This document shows, one piece after another, positions 61,335 through 64,000 of a stretch of 64,000 nucleotides of DNA. This DNA is from Pararhizobium polonicum (GTDB lineage Bacteria; Pseudomonadota; Alphaproteobacteria; Rhizobiales; Rhizobiaceae). The first letter of the stretch is position 1. Every line of letters starts with the position of its first letter. Position numbers and translations under genes: made by a program. Under the pieces are notes generated by a model, which did not search any database, had not been told where the DNA came from, and saw nothing but the letters and a program-made list of their open reading frames with translations. The DNA is taken from assembly GCF_001687365.1 (NCBI RefSeq), contig NZ_LGLV01000015.1, positions 62,001 through 126,000 of the forward strand, written 5' to 3'.

Positions 61335-61675
61335 GGTCGTACCTTTCTGGTGTTTTTGGAGAGCTCATCCGCTTATCTATAAAGACAGGATGAACCGAGG
61401 CGTTTGACCGCCTCATCCGCGTTTGCCTCCAAGGGTGTCTGCGCGGACGCGCGTCCATAACCGAGAACGCTGAGAATTGCAAGCAAAGCCCGGTTTTGCC
61501 GGCATGGTGCGGTTTTGCCGGAAAACCCGCTCGAAAGTGGCGATGCAACCTGCGGCACACGTAAAACGGGATATCCTTCAGGGCTTGATAACCGTCAGGT
61601 GATCTAGTCCGGATCACGTTAATCTCTCTTAGTCCTTGCATGGCACATTGCGTCCGAGTTTCAAACAGGTGTCCC
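61335..61675. other. Divergent intergenic region between rplY and the MHYT-GGDEF-EAL gene
   Basis: About 340 bases without a gene. It must hold the divergent promoters of rplY and the signalling gene. I see no convincing -35/-10 pair, riboswitch fold or repeat; the stretch near 61600-61640 is the most A/T-rich part. Confidence 0.4.
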
Positions 61676-63766
61676 ATGCTCAAGATTCTTTCCTGCATCG
61701 CAACAGACCATGATTACGGTCTGCTGGCGCTTGCAACTCTCGTCTGCGTTCTCGGTTCCGTTCTGACCATGCGGCTCTATGCCCGTGTCGGTCGCACCGT
61801 CGGTGTGCAGAAGCTGAACTGGCTGTTCATGGGCGGGGTCATCGGCGGTTCGACGATCTGGACGACCCATTTCATCGCCATGCTGAGCTTCAGGCCGTCT
61901 CTTGAGCACGCCTACGAGCCGATCCTGACCATGGCATCGCTGGGCGTGGCGATCGGCGTCACGACGCTCGGCTTTTTCGTGACCGCCATGCGCAAGACCG
62001 GGCCGACCATCGAACTCGGTGGCGCCATCGTCGGGGCAGGCATCGCCATCATGCATTATATGGGCATGGCGGCCTATCAGATCGCCGGCCGCATGGAATG
62101 GGATTTCGGCTATTATGCAGCCTCGATCATCCTTGGCATCAGCTTCGGCGCGGTCGCCACGAGCCGGATTGCACGGCCGGTCACGCGCTTCTGCAAATAT
62201 GGCGGCATCGCGGCCCTGATTCTGGCCATCGTCAGCATGCATTTCACCGGCATGACGGCGATCACCATCATTCCTGATCCGATGATCTCGCCGTCCGCGG
62301 CGCTTATTCCCGACAGCCTGCTGATCATCATGGTCATGGCGCTGACCTGCGTGATGCTGGGGCTGGGTGCGTCGACCTACATCATCGACCTTCATTCCAC
62401 GCAAGGGGCCGCCGAGCGGTTCCGCCACCTGTCGCTGCACGATCCTTTGACCGGGTTGCCGAACCGCGTTGCCTTCGGCGAGCATCTCGATGAAATCATC
62501 CGGCACAGGAACGATGATGCGGCGCGTGTCGCCGTGCTTTCCTTCGACCTCGATCGCTTCAAGGATGTCAACGACGTGCACGGACATGCGGCCGGCGATG
62601 CGGTCTTGCGCACCATCGCCGAGCGGATGTCGAAGGTTCTGGGCGAGGGTGAATTCATTGCCCGGATCGGTGGCGATGAATTCGTCGCGCTGACCTCCAA
62701 TCTCTTCGTGAAAAATGAGGCAAGGACATTCGCGTCGCGGCTGATCGCCGAGATCGGCAAGCCGGTCGAGTGGCAGGGCACGACCTTCCTGGTCGGCACC
62801 AGCGTTGGCATTTCGCTCTTTCCGGTCGATGCGCGCGTACCCGAAGAACTGCTTGCACAGGCGGATCTGGCCATGTACCGGGCCAAGGCCGCCGGCTCCA
62901 ATTCCATCCGGCTCTATGAGCCCTCCATGGATGACGCCGCCCGCAATCGCAGCGTTCTGGCCATGGACATGCGCCAGGGCATCGAGCGCAATGAATTCGA
63001 ACTCTATTACCAGTATCAGAACAATTCGCTGACCCGCGATGTCATTGGCTTTGAGGTTCTGTTGCGTTGGCACCATCCGGTGCGCGGCATGGTGCCGCCG
63101 ATGGAATTCATTCCGATTGCCGAGAAGAACGGCTTTATTCATGAACTGGGCGACTGGGTTCTGCTGACGGCCTGCCGGCAGGCGGCGGCGTGGCGGAACC
63201 CGGTGAAGATTGCCGTCAATGTCGCGCCGGCCCAGCTTGCCGACACGAATTTCCCGGCCCGCGTTCGCGAAATCCTGTTCGAGACCGGTCTCGACGCCTC
63301 CCGTCTCGAACTCGAAATCACGGAATCGGGCATCATCGCCGATCAGCAGCATGCGCTGCACATCATCCGGCAATTGAAGCAGCTCGGCGTCAACATCGCC
63401 ATGGACGACTACGGCACGGGTTACTCCTCTCTCTCGACCCTGCAGAATTTTCCATTCGACAAGATCAAGATCGATCGCGCCTTCATCGATGGTGTGACCA
63501 GCAACCGCCAGTCGGCGGCGATCGTGCGCTCGACCATCATCCTGGCCCAGAGCCTCGATATCCCCGTTCTTGCCGAAGGGGTCGAGAACGAGGCGCATAT
63601 GGATTTCCTGCGCAACGAGGGTTGCCTGCAGGTTCAGGGCTACCTGTTCGGAAGGCCGATGCCGCTCAGCGAAATCGAACATGTCGTCAATGCCGTGCCA
63701 AAGGGAAACGATCAATCCGAGAAAACCATGGAACGTGATGCAGGGGAGGAAAGTGCCGCGGCCTGA
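61676..63766 (+). CDS. MHYT-GGDEF-EAL cyclic di-GMP signalling protein
   Basis: A 696-residue inner-membrane protein. The N-terminal MHYT sensor has seven predicted helices with the repeated metal-coordinating motif: THFIAMLSF near residue 64, MHYMGMAAY near 127 and MHFTGMTA near 188. Then GGDEF with intact IGGDEFVAL and an EAL domain where the motif is EVL in GFEVLLRWHHP, with DDYGTGYSSLSTL intact. MHYT domains are proposed to sense O2, CO or NO through copper. ATG 61676 has CAGGTG upstream and gives the family N-terminus. Confidence 0.92.
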   Translation: MLKILSCIATDHDYGLLALATLVCVLGSVLTMRLYARVGRTVGVQKLNWLFMGGVIGGSTIWTTHFIAMLSFRPSLEHAYEPILTMASLGVAIGVTTLGFFVTAMRKTGPTIELGGAIVGAGIAIMHYMGMAAYQIAGRMEWDFGYYAASIILGISFGAVATSRIARPVTRFCKYGGIAALILAIVSMHFTGMTAITIIPDPMISPSAALIPDSLLIIMVMALTCVMLGLGASTYIIDLHSTQGAAERFRHLSLHDPLTGLPNRVAFGEHLDEIIRHRNDDAARVAVLSFDLDRFKDVNDVHGHAAGDAVLRTIAERMSKVLGEGEFIARIGGDEFVALTSNLFVKNEARTFASRLIAEIGKPVEWQGTTFLVGTSVGISLFPVDARVPEELLAQADLAMYRAKAAGSNSIRLYEPSMDDAARNRSVLAMDMRQGIERNEFELYYQYQNNSLTRDVIGFEVLLRWHHPVRGMVPPMEFIPIAEKNGFIHELGDWVLLTACRQAAAWRNPVKIAVNVAPAQLADTNFPARVREILFETGLDASRLELEITESGIIADQQHALHIIRQLKQLGVNIAMDDYGTGYSSLSTLQNFPFDKIKIDRAFIDGVTSNRQSAAIVRSTIILAQSLDIPVLAEGVENEAHMDFLRNEGCLQVQGYLFGRPMPLSEIEHVVNAVPKGNDQSEKTMERDAGEESAAA

Positions 63767-63861
63767 TTCCGCGCTTCATCCGGCTACGGCATGGGGTGGA
63801 TGGTCGTGATGATGTATCGTCCTGATACTCTTTTTGATTGCATAGTCTCTCAGTTTTGACG

Positions 63862-63904
63862 GGCGTTACACCCGGAAAACCGCCGTTTCTCCGGGTGTAA
63901 CGCC
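63862..63904. repeat. 14-bp perfect inverted repeat at the end of the window
   Basis: ggcgttacacccgg at 63862-63875 pairs exactly with ccgggtgtaacgcc at 63891-63904 around a 15-base loop (aaaaccgccgtttct). No T tract follows on the plus strand and none on the minus strand, so it is not a standard terminator. It lies about 100 bases after the MHYT gene. It could be an operator, a transcript-end structure or part of a dispersed repeat. Confidence 0.6.
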
Positions 63905-64000
63905 GGAAACCGGCTCGATATTTCCGGCTGAACGCTGGAGAGTCGGGGATGCAACCGCCTTTAATGATTATTAGGGGTTGTATGAAATGATTCCATCCGT
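63905..64000 (+). other. Window end, possible start of a next gene
   Basis: ATG at 63987 preceded by AGGGG about ten bases upstream opens a frame MIPS that runs off the window. Too short to identify; the upstream ATG at 63982 is closed at once by TGA. Confidence 0.25.

Noticed and set aside
1-64000. CRISPR arrays, tRNA or rRNA genes, prophage or transposase genes
   Set aside because: No regularly spaced repeats, no cloverleaf-like T-loop sequence with matching arms, no rRNA core motifs and no integrase or transposase translation were seen on either strand by reading; a dedicated scan could not be run.

Overview
The window is about 64 kb of chromosome from an alphaproteobacterium of the family Rhizobiaceae (Rhizobium, Agrobacterium, Ensifer or a close relative). 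The call rests on a NolR-type regulator with a matching NolR box, a choXWV choline transporter, a fused trpE(G) preceded by a 14-residue trpL leader ending WWWAR, a TonB heme-type receptor behind a RirA-type iron-responsive operator, a second-type clpS, and G+C-rich coding sequence throughout. No rRNA, tRNA, CRISPR array, prophage or insertion sequence was recognised.

Layout. 1-6.3 kb: end of a Gfo/Idh/MocA oxidoreductase, nolR, a HugZ-like protein, choV-choW-choX (minus strand), thymidine kinase and a small cytochrome c. 6.4-14 kb: a plus-strand cluster of five uncharacterised genes (coiled-coil protein, unknown, AAA ATPase, unknown, membrane-anchored DUF2333 protein) with a RelE/Xre-type toxin-antitoxin pair embedded in it and a palindromic repeat supplying one ribosome-binding site; this is the best candidate for an undescribed system. 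14-26 kb: fhs, DUF1993, extensin-like protein, heme-type receptor, a MarR regulator with twin operators and its SDR partner, the trpL-trpE(G) attenuation unit, a CDF metal exporter, queF and hupE. 26-38 kb: DUF2076, a ClpP paralogue, a PIN/Phd toxin-antitoxin pair, leuA with a leucine-rich leader peptide, an ECF sigma/anti-sigma pair, TPR protein, metallophosphoesterase, Nudix, glutathionyl-hydroquinone reductase, GNAT, GH5 hydrolase and a low-G+C orphan.

38-48 kb: a minus-strand MoxR / DUF58 / BatA-DUF4159 / large membrane protein operon (cell-envelope type), with DUF1285, CoA-pyrophosphatase-type Nudix and CCA-transferase genes divergent and translationally coupled. 48-52 kb: DUF1059, DUF4168, apt, two coupled MaoC-type hot-dog proteins and an exported protein of unknown function. 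52-61.5 kb: the ychF, pth and rplY genes, often neighbours in alphaproteobacteria, here separated by accessory genes: an rtcB-prfH ribosome-repair pair, clpS, a low-G+C orphan, and a periplasmic solute-binding protein paired with a GGDEF-EAL sensor. The window closes with an MHYT-GGDEF-EAL protein and a 14-bp perfect inverted repeat.

The sequence is rich in readable regulation: NolR box, iron-responsive operator, two copies of a MarR operator, trp attenuator, a probable leu leader, and many hairpin terminators. Family assignments come from reading the translations, not from database searches.
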